Part shown: positions 48,647 to 57,692 of the stretch, piece by piece
How positions within the stretch are numbered: position 1 is the stretch's first letter
Layout of the letters: every line of letters starts with the position of its first letter
DNA from: an uncultured Oscillospiraceae bacterium
GTDB taxonomy: Bacteria; Bacillota; Clostridia; Oscillospirales; Oscillospiraceae
Assembly (NCBI GenBank): GCA_934589145.1
Contig: CAKTNW010000001.1
Location: forward strand, 62,001 to 126,000
DNA: 64,000 nt
Direction: 5' to 3'
Position numbers and translations under genes: made by a program
The notes under the pieces: model-generated
Told to the model about the DNA's origin: nothing
What the model saw: the letters and a program-made list of their open reading frames with translations, nothing else
Databases searched by the model: none

Positions 48647-49590
48647 AAGCACAGTATGCCATTCTCCGCTTTGCCAAGTACAAGGGGCCGGAAATCGGAC
48701 ACATTGAGGCCCACAACGAGCGCACCAAGGAGAGATACGCCAGCAATCCCGACGTGGATACATCCCGCAGTCGCCTGAATTTCCATCTGGTGACGCCGCA
48801 GCGCAAGTACCGTGCCGAGGCGGAGAAGCAGATCGCAGAAGCGGGCTGCCGCACACGGTCGGACAGTGTGCGCGTGGTGGAAGCGCTGGTGACGGCCAGC
48901 CCGGAGTTTTTCAAGGGTAAGAAAAAGGCGGAGGTCAGAGCCTACTTCACCGAGGCGCTGGAATTCATCGAGAAGTATCAGGCAAAGGACACAATTATAT
49001 CCGCCGTGGTGCATATGGACGAGAAAACGCCCCATATGCACCTTTGCTTTATCCCGCTGACGGCGGACAAGCGGCTCTCCGCCAAAGAGATCGTCGGCAA
49101 CAAGAAGAAGCTGACGTGGTGGCAGGACGAGTTCTGGAAGCACATGGTGAAAAAATACCCCGATCTGGAGCGCGGCGAAAGCGCCAGCAAAACGGGGCGC
49201 GACCACATCCCGCCGCGGGTGTTTAAGGAGGCCGTCCATCTGAACCGGCTGAAGGAGCAGATCATGGCCATTCTGAACGACACCAATCCGTTCAACAAAA
49301 AGGCCAAGCTGGACGAACTGGAAGCGCTGCTGGACAAATACATTCCCGGCGCGGAGGCTTTGCGGACGAAGCTCAAGAAATACGACGCCGCTTATAAGGC
49401 GCTGACCGCCGAGAATGCGGCGATGGCGAAGCAGTTGGATGCGTCGTCCAAGGAAAGCGTCCTGAAAAAGCTGGAGATCAACGAAAAGCTCCGGGAGCTG
49501 GACGAACTGCACCGCATGGTGGACGTCCTGCCTCCGGAGATTTTGCAGGCGGCAAAACAGGTGGCCGCGCATAAGCAGCAGGAAAGATGA
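48643..49590 (+). CDS. MobV-family relaxase (Pre/Mob)
   Basis: A 315-residue DNA relaxase that nicks oriT and pilots the strand into recipient cells using another element's conjugation machinery. Motif I region AHNERTKERYASNPDVD is at about 23-39 and the metal-binding motif HMDEKTPHMH is at 124-133. RVVEALVTASPEFF (78-91) is also characteristic. The C-terminal part is a coiled coil (KKLEINEKLRELDELHRMVD). It starts at an ATG inside the previous gene's stop. The matching oriT is predicted 4.8 kb upstream. Confidence 0.93.
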   Translation: MKAQYAILRFAKYKGPEIGHIEAHNERTKERYASNPDVDTSRSRLNFHLVTPQRKYRAEAEKQIAEAGCRTRSDSVRVVEALVTASPEFFKGKKKAEVRAYFTEALEFIEKYQAKDTIISAVVHMDEKTPHMHLCFIPLTADKRLSAKEIVGNKKKLTWWQDEFWKHMVKKYPDLERGESASKTGRDHIPPRVFKEAVHLNRLKEQIMAILNDTNPFNKKAKLDELEALLDKYIPGAEALRTKLKKYDAAYKALTAENAAMAKQLDASSKESVLKKLEINEKLRELDELHRMVDVLPPEILQAAKQVAAHKQQER

Positions 49591-49624
49591 GGAAACTAAG
49601 GGTATTGAAGGAGGTCGGTTCTAT

Positions 49625-49888
49625 TTGGAGATGAACGTCAGGGACGATCAGAAGCTTGTTGAAATCTGGCTGACGAATGCAGAAAAAATTGACCCCGTCC
49701 TGCGGGAGGGGCTGAAGGAGATTTACGCCAAGTATAAGACGAAGAAATACATGGTCGCCGTGTTCGAATCCGGCAAGGGTGATCTTTATGAGAACACGCG
49801 GGATCTGCTGCTCTTCAACCGGCGGCGCAGCGCCGAAAAGGCCGTGCAGCAGGCGAAAAAGCAAAGGGCCGTGGGTATGGAGCGGTAA
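49625..49888 (+). CDS. Small mobile-element protein (87 residues)
   Basis: Starts with TTG nine bases after AAGGAGGT; the internal ATG two codons later is too far from it. The sequence (DDQKLVEIWLTNAEKIDPVL, KYMVAVFESGKGDLYENTRD) matches small proteins I recall from clostridial integrative elements, without known function. The C terminus is basic (FNRRRSAEKAVQQAKKQR), suggesting nucleic-acid contact. It is the last gene of the mobile element before its terminator. Confidence 0.75.
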   Translation: MEMNVRDDQKLVEIWLTNAEKIDPVLREGLKEIYAKYKTKKYMVAVFESGKGDLYENTRDLLLFNRRRSAEKAVQQAKKQRAVGMER

Positions 49889-49892
49889 GCAG

Positions 49893-49926
49893 AGGGCGGA
49901 AGGGAGCAATCCCTTCCGCCCTTTTT
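49893..49926 (+). terminator. Rho-independent terminator, right end of the element's operon
   Basis: A 13-bp perfect stem AGGGCGGAAGGGA/TCCCTTCCGCCCT with loop GCAA and T-tail. Confidence 0.92.
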
Positions 49927-49946
49927 CTTTTTGCCAAAAAGGCGTT

Positions 49947-51680
49947 TTAATCCATGATCCCGTACTGCTTCATCAGTTCGATGCGCTCCTTGGCCAGCTT
50001 GATGGAGCCGGAGGCGCTGTTGTCCGCGCCGGATTGTTTTTCGCTGGCGTAGTGTGCGATGCGCTGCGCCCATGCGACCGGCAGCAGGTACGGGCGCTTT
50101 TTGAGGTACGGGTAGCGCCGCTCCAGATACTCGCGCTTGGGGAACACCGTCCGCAGGACGCCGCTCTTCTCCCCCGTCCGGCTGGCTTTCACGGCGTTCA
50201 GCGTGACAGTTGAGGAGTGGAGCCGGGTGTAGTCGTTGGAGCCGTATACACCGCCGCAGAGGGTGTCGTGCAGCAACGGCTCCACGTCAACGGAAGCGTT
50301 CCACGGCGCAGGCAGATCAAATTCGATGCCGAGATAGGCTCTGGCAACGCAGAACGCCGCCGCGGCAAACGTCGCCGCATGGACGCTGGCGCATTGGTCA
50401 TGCAGACGTTGCCAGTCGATTTCATCGCGATACTCCCGCGCCCATAGGCCGATGTCGCAGAACTGCCGCAGGCCGATGCCACTGCGCACGAAGTGCTTGT
50501 AGGCGTGCAGAATCAGGTACAGCAGGTGTTCGTGGGGCGGCATGGCCAGAAAGCCGTCGATTTCGACGGGGTTAAGGTCTGCGAAGAAGTGGTTCAGCTC
50601 GTCGTGGGCATCCTCGGAGGAATCGAATAAATGTCGGTGCAGCTCAATGTAAAGCGGGCTGCCTTCTTTTGTGTAGGACACCTCGTCCGCCGTGGCCAGT
50701 TCGTCAGCGGGCGTGTCGGTGGTCAGACCGTTCGCAAGAAGCTGCTCGTGGCAGGCCATGAACTCCGCATCGGGAATGTAGAGGTCATCGTCCGCGCTGA
50801 TGCGGTGATCCTTCAGCGGATACAGTCGGCTACAAAGCTGCCCCTTGACCACGATGGGGTGCAGATTTGCCTCACGAAGCTTGCGATAGAGGTCGGCGAA
50901 CTCCGCCGAGCGCACCGTCTGGTTCAGCACCTGCCCGATGACCTGCTGCTTGGTCACAGCAAACAGTGCGGCGTTTTCCTCTGCGGCGGGCATCTTGCGG
51001 ACGGCCTCGAAGAGGATCGGCAGCAGCTTCTGCTGACTGGCCAGCGTGAAAATGGCAGGCCAGTCCACCTTTTCGGCGGGCAAATCACCGCCTGAGATGG
51101 CCGTTTTGGCGATATGCAGAAATTGTGTTTCGGTGGTGGTCAGGGTCATATTCGTGTGCCGAACCCTTTCTCTGGATTTTTCGATTGCGTGGGCGATGAG
51201 CAGCGAAGTGGAGCCGATGAACGCGCCCAGCGTGTTGCAGATCACGTCATCCACCTCCGCCATGCCGAGGGCGCAGCGGTACTGGGTGTACTCAATGCCC
51301 GCGCTGAGGATGCAGCCGATGAGCGTCGTGAGGGCGATTCTGACCCAGCGGTGCCATTTCTGCGGCAGCGCATTGGACAGCGTTAGTCCCAGCGGGAAGA
51401 AAAGAAACACGTTCATCAGCATCTCGCGGTAAAGTTCGGGCTGTTGCCGTGCGGCGGTAAGCGTGGCAAAGGGAGTGAGGATAAGTTCGTAGTTGCCAGG
51501 TGTGCGGGTCAAGACGGTGGCGTATAGGATAATCAACGCAGTGACAGCACATAGTACCGCATTGATGATAGAGCGTTTTCTCTGATTTTGGTGCAGAGAG
51601 AGCATTGCCCAAACGATAAGCAATGCCAGCATCAAAAAGATGACCATCCACAAGGGCAGGGCGTAGATATGCCGCATCAT
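49947..51680 (-). CDS. VanZ-domain / nucleotidyltransferase fusion protein
   Basis: A 577-residue two-part protein. Residues 1-165 are a VanZ-like membrane domain with about four helices and the family signature MNVFLFFPLGLTL...GIEYTQY...DVICNTLGAFIG. Residues about 185-480 match the 'uncharacterised nucleotidyltransferase' family (PF14907): VVKGQLCSRLYPLKDHRISADDDLYI holds the putative metal-binding acidic pair, and IELHRHLFDS and LILHAYKHF follow. In polysaccharide and peptide clusters such proteins are thought to modify a glycan or precursor. It is the last gene of the minus-strand cluster. Confidence 0.85.
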   Translation of the reverse strand: MMRHIYALPLWMVIFLMLALLIVWAMLSLHQNQRKRSIINAVLCAVTALIILYATVLTRTPGNYELILTPFATLTAARQQPELYREMLMNVFLFFPLGLTLSNALPQKWHRWVRIALTTLIGCILSAGIEYTQYRCALGMAEVDDVICNTLGAFIGSTSLLIAHAIEKSRERVRHTNMTLTTTETQFLHIAKTAISGGDLPAEKVDWPAIFTLASQQKLLPILFEAVRKMPAAEENAALFAVTKQQVIGQVLNQTVRSAEFADLYRKLREANLHPIVVKGQLCSRLYPLKDHRISADDDLYIPDAEFMACHEQLLANGLTTDTPADELATADEVSYTKEGSPLYIELHRHLFDSSEDAHDELNHFFADLNPVEIDGFLAMPPHEHLLYLILHAYKHFVRSGIGLRQFCDIGLWAREYRDEIDWQRLHDQCASVHAATFAAAAFCVARAYLGIEFDLPAPWNASVDVEPLLHDTLCGGVYGSNDYTRLHSSTVTLNAVKASRTGEKSGVLRTVFPKREYLERRYPYLKKRPYLLPVAWAQRIAHYASEKQSGADNSASGSIKLAKERIELMKQYGIMD

Positions 51681-51687
51681 AATGTGC

Positions 51688-52779
51688 TCACCTGGTCAGA
51701 ATATCTGCAATTCTTTTGCAGGCAAAACCATCGCCATAGGGATTCGCAGCGGTGCTCATTTTGGCGTATTCTTCGGGAGACTCCAATAGGAGTTTGAAAT
51801 GGCGATAGATATTTTCTTCATCTGTGCCGACGAGTTTCAGCGTTCCAGCCTTGATTCCTTCTGGACGCTCCGTGGTATCCCGCATGACAAGAACCGGCTT
51901 ACCAAGCGACGGGGCTTCCTCCTGAATACCGCCGGAATCTGTCAGAATCATGTAGCTGCGGGCCATAAAGTTGTGAAAATCCAGTACGTCCAGCGGCTCG
52001 ATAATATGAATGCGCTCGTCATCGCCAAGAATTTCATCTGCCGTCTGGCGAACCAAAGGATTCATGTGAATGGGATAGATTGCTTTCACATCAGGATGCT
52101 CATCCATGACCCGCCTTATCGCCCGGAACATATGCCGCATGGGATCACCAAGGTTTTCACGGCGGTGTGCCGTGATCAAGATCAAACGGCTGCCTGATGC
52201 CCATGTCAGTTCTGGATGGGAATAGCTTTCCCGCACTGTGGTTTTCAGTGCGTCGATTGCCGTATTGCCCGTCACATAAATGCTGTCCGCATTCTTGCCC
52301 TCGCGCAGGAGATTCTGCTTTGAGAGTTCAGTAGGAGCAAAGTTATACTGGCTGATGATACCAACTGCCTGCCGGTTGAACTCCTCCGGATAGGGGGAAT
52401 AGATATTATATGTTCGCAAACCCGCTTCCACATGCCCGACGGGAATTTGTAAGTAAAAGCAGGCCAATGCAGTCACAAACGTGGTAGATGTGTCGCCGTG
52501 TACCAGTACGATATCCGGACGTACCTCCTCCAAGACGGATTTAATGCGGTTGAGAATGTTGGTCGTAATATCAAACAGCGTCTGCTTGTCCTTCATAATG
52601 GACAGGTCATAATCCGGAACGACATGAAATGCCTCCAGCACCTGATCCAGCATCTGACGATGCTGACCTGTAACACAAACGATTGTCTCAACATCCAGCC
52701 GTGTCTTCAGCTCATTGACCAGCGGACACATTTTTATTGCTTCCGGTCGAGTGCCGAAAACCAGCATAATCTTTTTCAT
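51688..52779 (-). CDS. wecB: UDP-N-acetylglucosamine 2-epimerase (non-hydrolysing)
   Basis: A 363-residue cytoplasmic enzyme interconverting UDP-GlcNAc and UDP-ManNAc. The start at MKKIMLVFGTRPEAIKMCPL is typical of the family; GGAGGT lies upstream. Motifs: VCVTGQHRQMLDQVL, VHGDTSTTFVTAL and GHVEAGLRTY with catalytic acids, and the substrate-binding LTDSGGIQEEAPSLGKPVLV. It supplies ManNAc for the surface polysaccharide made by this cluster. Confidence 0.95.
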   Translation of the reverse strand: MKKIMLVFGTRPEAIKMCPLVNELKTRLDVETIVCVTGQHRQMLDQVLEAFHVVPDYDLSIMKDKQTLFDITTNILNRIKSVLEEVRPDIVLVHGDTSTTFVTALACFYLQIPVGHVEAGLRTYNIYSPYPEEFNRQAVGIISQYNFAPTELSKQNLLREGKNADSIYVTGNTAIDALKTTVRESYSHPELTWASGSRLILITAHRRENLGDPMRHMFRAIRRVMDEHPDVKAIYPIHMNPLVRQTADEILGDDERIHIIEPLDVLDFHNFMARSYMILTDSGGIQEEAPSLGKPVLVMRDTTERPEGIKAGTLKLVGTDEENIYRHFKLLLESPEEYAKMSTAANPYGDGFACKRIADILTR

Positions 52780-52814
52780 AAAGGGATGTGACCTCCATTT
52801 TTCAATCAATCACA

Positions 52815-53978
52815 TTATCGTTTCAATTTGCGAATCGCACGTGCCAGCAAGCTTTTGTTCCACCGTTCTTTTGCCAGTTCTTCCTTTGTCGGCTCGCAGC
52901 AGGCGGAAACTAACTCATCAAAAGACGTTTTACCGTAGCCTGTCCAAAACTCGTCATAACGCGCAGGCTTTTGAATTGGTGTAAGTACCGCTGGATTAAA
53001 AGTAAAAGCACTATCTGCAGCAGTTGTGATTTGCAACTTGTCTTTGCAGCTCTCCAGCAGAGCACGCCCTTTATCGCTATGCAGCAGTATCAAAGATGTC
53101 CCCTGCGGGTTGTAAGCCTCCGGCTGGATGCCTTTGACGCCCCAATAATCTGCCAGAGTGATATCGCTACAACGCTCAACGCCTTTTAATCTGCACGAGA
53201 AGCATGAATTGCGGGAATATAGTCCTTTGAGGAATCCTCGCTGATAAGGATTTTCTGCAGCAGACTGCCGGAATTCCTTGTCATTGTCAAACGCGGCGTG
53301 GATATGATAGCCCTCCCAGCCGGTTGCCTTGTTGCGGAAGGAAAAGCTGGTCAGTTTTCCGACATGTTGCTTTTCCAGTGTTGTTACATAGTCTTTCCAT
53401 ACCATAGGAGACGGAACACTGTGACAAGCGGTGTCCTGCGTAATCAGTGTTGCATATTCTTTGCCGAGATAGCTTTTCAACGCGGATACCTGACACGGCA
53501 TACCGCTGAAATAGACCAAGCGTCCATCGGCCAGCGCTTTTTTCGCCTGTGAATAGCAGTCAGCGGAAATGCGGCTTTGAACATACTTGGAACTACAAAG
53601 AGCAAAAAGTCCTGTAAGTGTCTCTGCGGCGGTATGTACCACATCGAAATTTTCGTCAAACGCCGCGCCAAACACGATACCGCCACGGCGGATAATCTCC
53701 GCCGCCAATACCGGAAAAATCGCGCCGGAGGAAGAACCGGGTAGAAGTGTCTCGTCCTTGGCATATCCGGTCAGAACATCAGTGCGCGAAGATACCTGCG
53801 GAGGTGTGGAAACAGGACATTTCCGGATGCAAAGGCCGCAATCTGTACATTTTGTCGCATCGACTGTCGGATGCAGGAAGCCGTGTTCATCCGCCTGCAT
53901 CTGAATTGCAGAGGATGAGCAGATCGCCGCACACATACCGCAGCCGGTACAAATATCAGTTTTTTGAGCGACGTTCAT
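52815..53978 (-). CDS. F420 hydrogenase-beta-like iron-sulfur oxidoreductase
   Basis: A 387-residue protein with two N-terminal ferredoxin-type 4Fe-4S motifs (CTGCGMCAAIC at 10-20 and CTDCGLCIRKCP at 42-53), followed by the coenzyme F420 hydrogenase/dehydrogenase beta N- and C-terminal domains (GSSSGAIFPVLAAEIIRRGG, YFSGMPCQVSALKSYL, CFSCRLKGVERCSDITLADY). Members next to pyruvyltransferases in capsule clusters probably act in sugar modification or reduction. The real electron donor and substrate are unknown. It overlaps the acyltransferase gene by 23 bases. Confidence 0.87.
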   Translation of the reverse strand: MNVAQKTDICTGCGMCAAICSSSAIQMQADEHGFLHPTVDATKCTDCGLCIRKCPVSTPPQVSSRTDVLTGYAKDETLLPGSSSGAIFPVLAAEIIRRGGIVFGAAFDENFDVVHTAAETLTGLFALCSSKYVQSRISADCYSQAKKALADGRLVYFSGMPCQVSALKSYLGKEYATLITQDTACHSVPSPMVWKDYVTTLEKQHVGKLTSFSFRNKATGWEGYHIHAAFDNDKEFRQSAAENPYQRGFLKGLYSRNSCFSCRLKGVERCSDITLADYWGVKGIQPEAYNPQGTSLILLHSDKGRALLESCKDKLQITTAADSAFTFNPAVLTPIQKPARYDEFWTGYGKTSFDELVSACCEPTKEELAKERWNKSLLARAIRKLKR

Positions 53979-54960
53979 ATGTAAGTCTCCTTCGGTACTT
54001 CAAGGAGTGATAGCCAAAGCCCAATAGCAGGCTTACTGCTGTCGTAATCGTAAACAGGAAAAAGTTCGCATTAACAACTCTCCGCAGCGCAAGAATGACA
54101 AGCGGATGCCAGAAATATGTAAAGTTTGCAGTATCACGGTAAGCCGAGGCAAGCTTGCTTTTTCCTTCAAGCGGATAAGCGAGACAAACCTGAAATAGAA
54201 GAAACAGCAGCGGATAAAGGAATACAGTGATTTCGATTGTCCTTGACATCCCCGTGACGGTCACAGCAATGATCTCAGCCACGAATAGCATCGCCACCAG
54301 CGTGGTCGCAAACAGCAGATGATTCTTGGAAATGTGCAGCTTCAGCTTTCCTTCCGAAATCACCCATCCGAGAGCAGTAAAAGGAAATCCCATGAGGAAT
54401 ATCCGTCGAATGCTCAAAAACCATCCACTGTCAAACAGCACATTCAAGGCGGCCAGCCTGCTGCCAATGCCATAATACGATGTCCCCAGTAGACCAATGG
54501 CATAACAAATGACTGCCAGCGGAAGCAAGGCTCTCGTCAGATTCAGTTTGCAGATCAGGTAGATTATCGCTATGGAGTAGATAATGCCCACCATATACCA
54601 CAGATGATAGTAGCTGCCATTGAACAGGAAATCCACCAACATCCATTTTTTCGGTTCGTGTAGCAGCGCAGGATTTGATAGAAAAATTACAGGGAAATAA
54701 ACCAACGACAGAAGGGTATATAGTTTGACGGTTTTCCAAAAGGTAACTGCTATAGCAGGACACCCGCTATTGATATAGTTCTTATGCAGAAAGTAACCGC
54801 TTGTGCAAAAGAAGAATGGAACTGCCACTCTGGTCAGTATCTGAATATTGCCATTGCTGTAACCTGAAAACCATGTGATTGCCTGTGTATGAATCGCGAC
54901 AACCAGAATTGCCGCAGCCAGGCGCACAATATCAATACTGTTAATGCGATGATTTGCCAT
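53956..54960 (-). CDS. Membrane acyltransferase (acyltransferase 3 family)
   Basis: A 334-residue integral membrane protein with about ten helices. The N terminus carries the family hallmark SIDIVRLAAAILVVAIHTQA with the catalytic His, followed by RVAVPFFFCTSGYFLHK. Family members O-acetylate or succinylate extracytoplasmic glycans. Together with two soluble hexapeptide acetyltransferases in the cluster, it points to a heavily acylated polysaccharide. Confidence 0.9.
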   Translation of the reverse strand: MANHRINSIDIVRLAAAILVVAIHTQAITWFSGYSNGNIQILTRVAVPFFFCTSGYFLHKNYINSGCPAIAVTFWKTVKLYTLLSLVYFPVIFLSNPALLHEPKKWMLVDFLFNGSYYHLWYMVGIIYSIAIIYLICKLNLTRALLPLAVICYAIGLLGTSYYGIGSRLAALNVLFDSGWFLSIRRIFLMGFPFTALGWVISEGKLKLHISKNHLLFATTLVAMLFVAEIIAVTVTGMSRTIEITVFLYPLLFLLFQVCLAYPLEGKSKLASAYRDTANFTYFWHPLVILALRRVVNANFFLFTITTAVSLLLGFGYHSLKYRRRLTYERRSKN

Positions 54961-55003
54961 TTCGAATTACCATCCTATAAGATTGAGCCTGCATGCTTTT
55001 CTT

Positions 55004-56521
55004 TTACAACGCTCTTTTTTTCAGGACTCTATGTATAACTTCTTTCTCATACGCGTTAAATGTAACGAAATATGATCCGACCGAAAACAGCAGTGTATAT
55101 ACAATAATCCCAGCAAAAAGCACGCCCCAACTTCTACCAAAGTCAATATATCGTGCAACTACCAGCCCGATCACAAGCATCATCACTGGAACAACAGACA
55201 TTCTGAAAATGTTTTTCCAGAATAGCGGAATATCAATTCCTGTTACACGATAGTAATAGATATTCATAATAATCCCTTGGCCGATAATATATGACACACC
55301 AGAGCAAAGCGCGGCACCGAATCCGCCAAGGCTGGGGACAAGCAGGTATGTAGAAATTACATTGGTAACAGCAATAGCGAGATAGGTTAGGCTTCTGAAT
55401 TTATGCTTGTTCTGTGCCATAACAATGCTGATCCCGGTATTCTGAATCAGCGGAACTGCAAGAGGAATCAGTGTAACCAGTGCAATCCAATAACTATCAG
55501 AATAATTATTACCCGCCCATTTGCGCAAAAAAGCTTGACCGAAGACAACGAAACCCGAGAGCGCTAAGGAAATCAGAGCATATTGCAATCGGCCAACACG
55601 GATAAACACGGCAGAAAGTTCCGGCTTGGGGGCATCCTGCTTTACCATGATTGTAACCTTCGGCTGCAAAACCCCGCTGACCGCCGTAGAGAGGTTCGTA
55701 AACATTGAATTGAATGTTACACCAACGTTATATACAGCGATAGCTGCCGTACTTGCCTCCATGCCCAAGATTACCTTATCTGTTGCCCAGAACAACATAT
55801 CTACGATAGAGCCGATAAAAACATACAGGGAAAACCCCAAAATCTCGGTGATCAGTCGACCGGGCATTTTTCTGAACTTTGGATGCAGTCCAAGCTGCTT
55901 TACGCAGTAGACCACATACAGAGGCAGCATTACTACCTGCATCAGCGTTCCAGCCAGCGTCATTCCAACGGATGCGTAACCAAGATAAAGAGCGACGAGA
56001 TTTGCAACCGGTGCCGCTACCGTAGAAAAAATGTTGATTGCTTGCCGATAAATATAACGCTCATGCGCAACAATAACGCTTCCGAATACACTGATAGGAA
56101 ATGATATTGCCATATTGAATGACATTATGCGGATAAGAATCTTGATCTTATCCAGTTCTGCGCCTGTCAAACCTTTATGAAAAATAGGTTCGACATAAGA
56201 GGATAATATCCATCCGCCAATCAGCACAAGCACACTGACACAGCTATATATGGCGATAAAGAGGCCCATCACGCGCTCTTCACCCTCTTTGTCATTGTCT
56301 GCTCTATATATGGAGAGATACCGAATTATCGTACTGCCCAATCCGAAGCTCAACAGAGATAAATATCCTGTGATAGATTGAGCCAGTCCCAAAAGTCCGT
56401 ACTCACTTTGCCCAAGGAGTCGCAGCATGACCGGTGTGTAGAACATCGGAATCAGACTTCCAAGGGCAAGGTTTATGTAAGTCATAATAACACCAGCACG
56501 AAGCTGGTTTGGCTTGCTCAT
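55004..56521 (-). CDS. Polysaccharide flippase (Wzx/MATE-like)
   Basis: A 505-residue membrane protein with about fourteen helices. It begins MSKPNQLRAGVIMTYINLAL and shows the polysaccharide_synt pattern (GSLIPMFYTPVMLRLLGQSEYG). It is predicted to move lipid-linked repeat units across the membrane, which defines the cluster as a Wzx-dependent pathway. A Wzy-type polymerase is not seen in the window and may lie beyond the right edge. Confidence 0.92.
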   Translation of the reverse strand: MSKPNQLRAGVIMTYINLALGSLIPMFYTPVMLRLLGQSEYGLLGLAQSITGYLSLLSFGLGSTIIRYLSIYRADNDKEGEERVMGLFIAIYSCVSVLVLIGGWILSSYVEPIFHKGLTGAELDKIKILIRIMSFNMAISFPISVFGSVIVAHERYIYRQAINIFSTVAAPVANLVALYLGYASVGMTLAGTLMQVVMLPLYVVYCVKQLGLHPKFRKMPGRLITEILGFSLYVFIGSIVDMLFWATDKVILGMEASTAAIAVYNVGVTFNSMFTNLSTAVSGVLQPKVTIMVKQDAPKPELSAVFIRVGRLQYALISLALSGFVVFGQAFLRKWAGNNYSDSYWIALVTLIPLAVPLIQNTGISIVMAQNKHKFRSLTYLAIAVTNVISTYLLVPSLGGFGAALCSGVSYIIGQGIIMNIYYYRVTGIDIPLFWKNIFRMSVVPVMMLVIGLVVARYIDFGRSWGVLFAGIIVYTLLFSVGSYFVTFNAYEKEVIHRVLKKRAL

Positions 56522-56540
56522 GATAGTAAAGTTCTCCTGC

Positions 56541-57686
56541 TTATTTGAGTCTTGAAATTGCTTCTGCGGCAGTGTATGCCCGCTGAATGTACTCTGGCAT
56601 CACACGCTTCAAATGTGAGCGGATGCTTTCCTCATCGGACAACAGCCAGTCAAAACCATCCGCCAATTCGTCCGGATCCTGCAGTTCCTGCACCGGCAAA
56701 ACGTAGTGCTCCTCCGTCCCGAAAATATCCCGCGCGATCCCTTTTGATTTCACAGAGTAACCGAGTACCAATGTTGGCACGCAAGTGGAATAGGCCGCAA
56801 TCGTTGCGTGGGTACGAGCGCCAATAAACATCCTGCAACGGGAGATATAGCCTTTTAGTTCGCAACAATTATGGTCTTCCACGAGCACTACGCGGCCAGT
56901 AGAAGCAAACTTTTCATATAAACTGCGAAGCGGAATACGGTCATCGTTATTTTCGATGACAACATGAGGAATCAATGCAACTGCTGCATCTGTGGTATCC
57001 AGAATGTGCTCAATAAGACGTCGATATGCTTCATAGGCAACGCTGCCGTCTTTCGCACATTGCATGATAAGCGGGCTCGCGTTAATACCAATGGTGTTGC
57101 CGTCCTTCCAGCCTTCCGGCAAAGGCAACGTCACGGTGTCCAGCACGAATGCAGGATCAGCTACGAGAATCGTGTTTGGATTTACGGCTTTCAGTGTTTC
57201 GTAGCTGATGCTTTCTCTCGCAGTTATGAGATCGTACCGCGCAATGTCCTTCGCAGTGGCAGTATCCATCTCGGACGGCTCAAAGGAACATCCCCAGAAG
57301 ACCGTTTTACCGCCCTTCTCGTGGATAATCCGGTTGTAGTATCCCAGATACTCTTTTCCGCCATAGCAATAATTATCCCCGCCAATAGAGAAGCAGATAT
57401 CTCCTGGGCGAATAGAAGAAAAGAAATCTTCATGTTCAAACTTTGTATAAAGATAATCACTACCCGTGAGTTTATGATGTACCTTGAATTCGAATAATCT
57501 TGCTCCAGTCGGAGGCCGCTTCGTATCCTCGACAACATTAACGATGCCATTTACACCATACGCAATATCAGCATCTGGAGCAGTACTCCAAAGCGTTAAT
57601 TGTGAATTCAACATTTTTGCAGTCGAGCGAACGATGGCCTCGCAACCATGATTTGCGCTTCCACAGTGATAATAAAGAATTATCAT
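56541..57686 (-). CDS. Polysaccharide pyruvyl transferase family protein
   Basis: A 381-residue enzyme of the CsaB/WcaK-like family, which adds a pyruvate ketal from phosphoenolpyruvate to glycan sugars. It begins MIILYYHCGSANHGCEAIVR, typical of the family's glycine-rich start. SIGGDNYCYGG near 100-110 and RMFIGARTHATIAAYSTCVPTLVLGYSVKSKG near the C terminus form the GT-B-like donor site. It fits with the iron-sulfur oxidoreductase encoded nearby. Confidence 0.9.
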   Translation of the reverse strand: MIILYYHCGSANHGCEAIVRSTAKMLNSQLTLWSTAPDADIAYGVNGIVNVVEDTKRPPTGARLFEFKVHHKLTGSDYLYTKFEHEDFFSSIRPGDICFSIGGDNYCYGGKEYLGYYNRIIHEKGGKTVFWGCSFEPSEMDTATAKDIARYDLITARESISYETLKAVNPNTILVADPAFVLDTVTLPLPEGWKDGNTIGINASPLIMQCAKDGSVAYEAYRRLIEHILDTTDAAVALIPHVVIENNDDRIPLRSLYEKFASTGRVVLVEDHNCCELKGYISRCRMFIGARTHATIAAYSTCVPTLVLGYSVKSKGIARDIFGTEEHYVLPVQELQDPDELADGFDWLLSDEESIRSHLKRVMPEYIQRAYTAAEAISRLK

Positions 57687-57692
57687 GAATCG

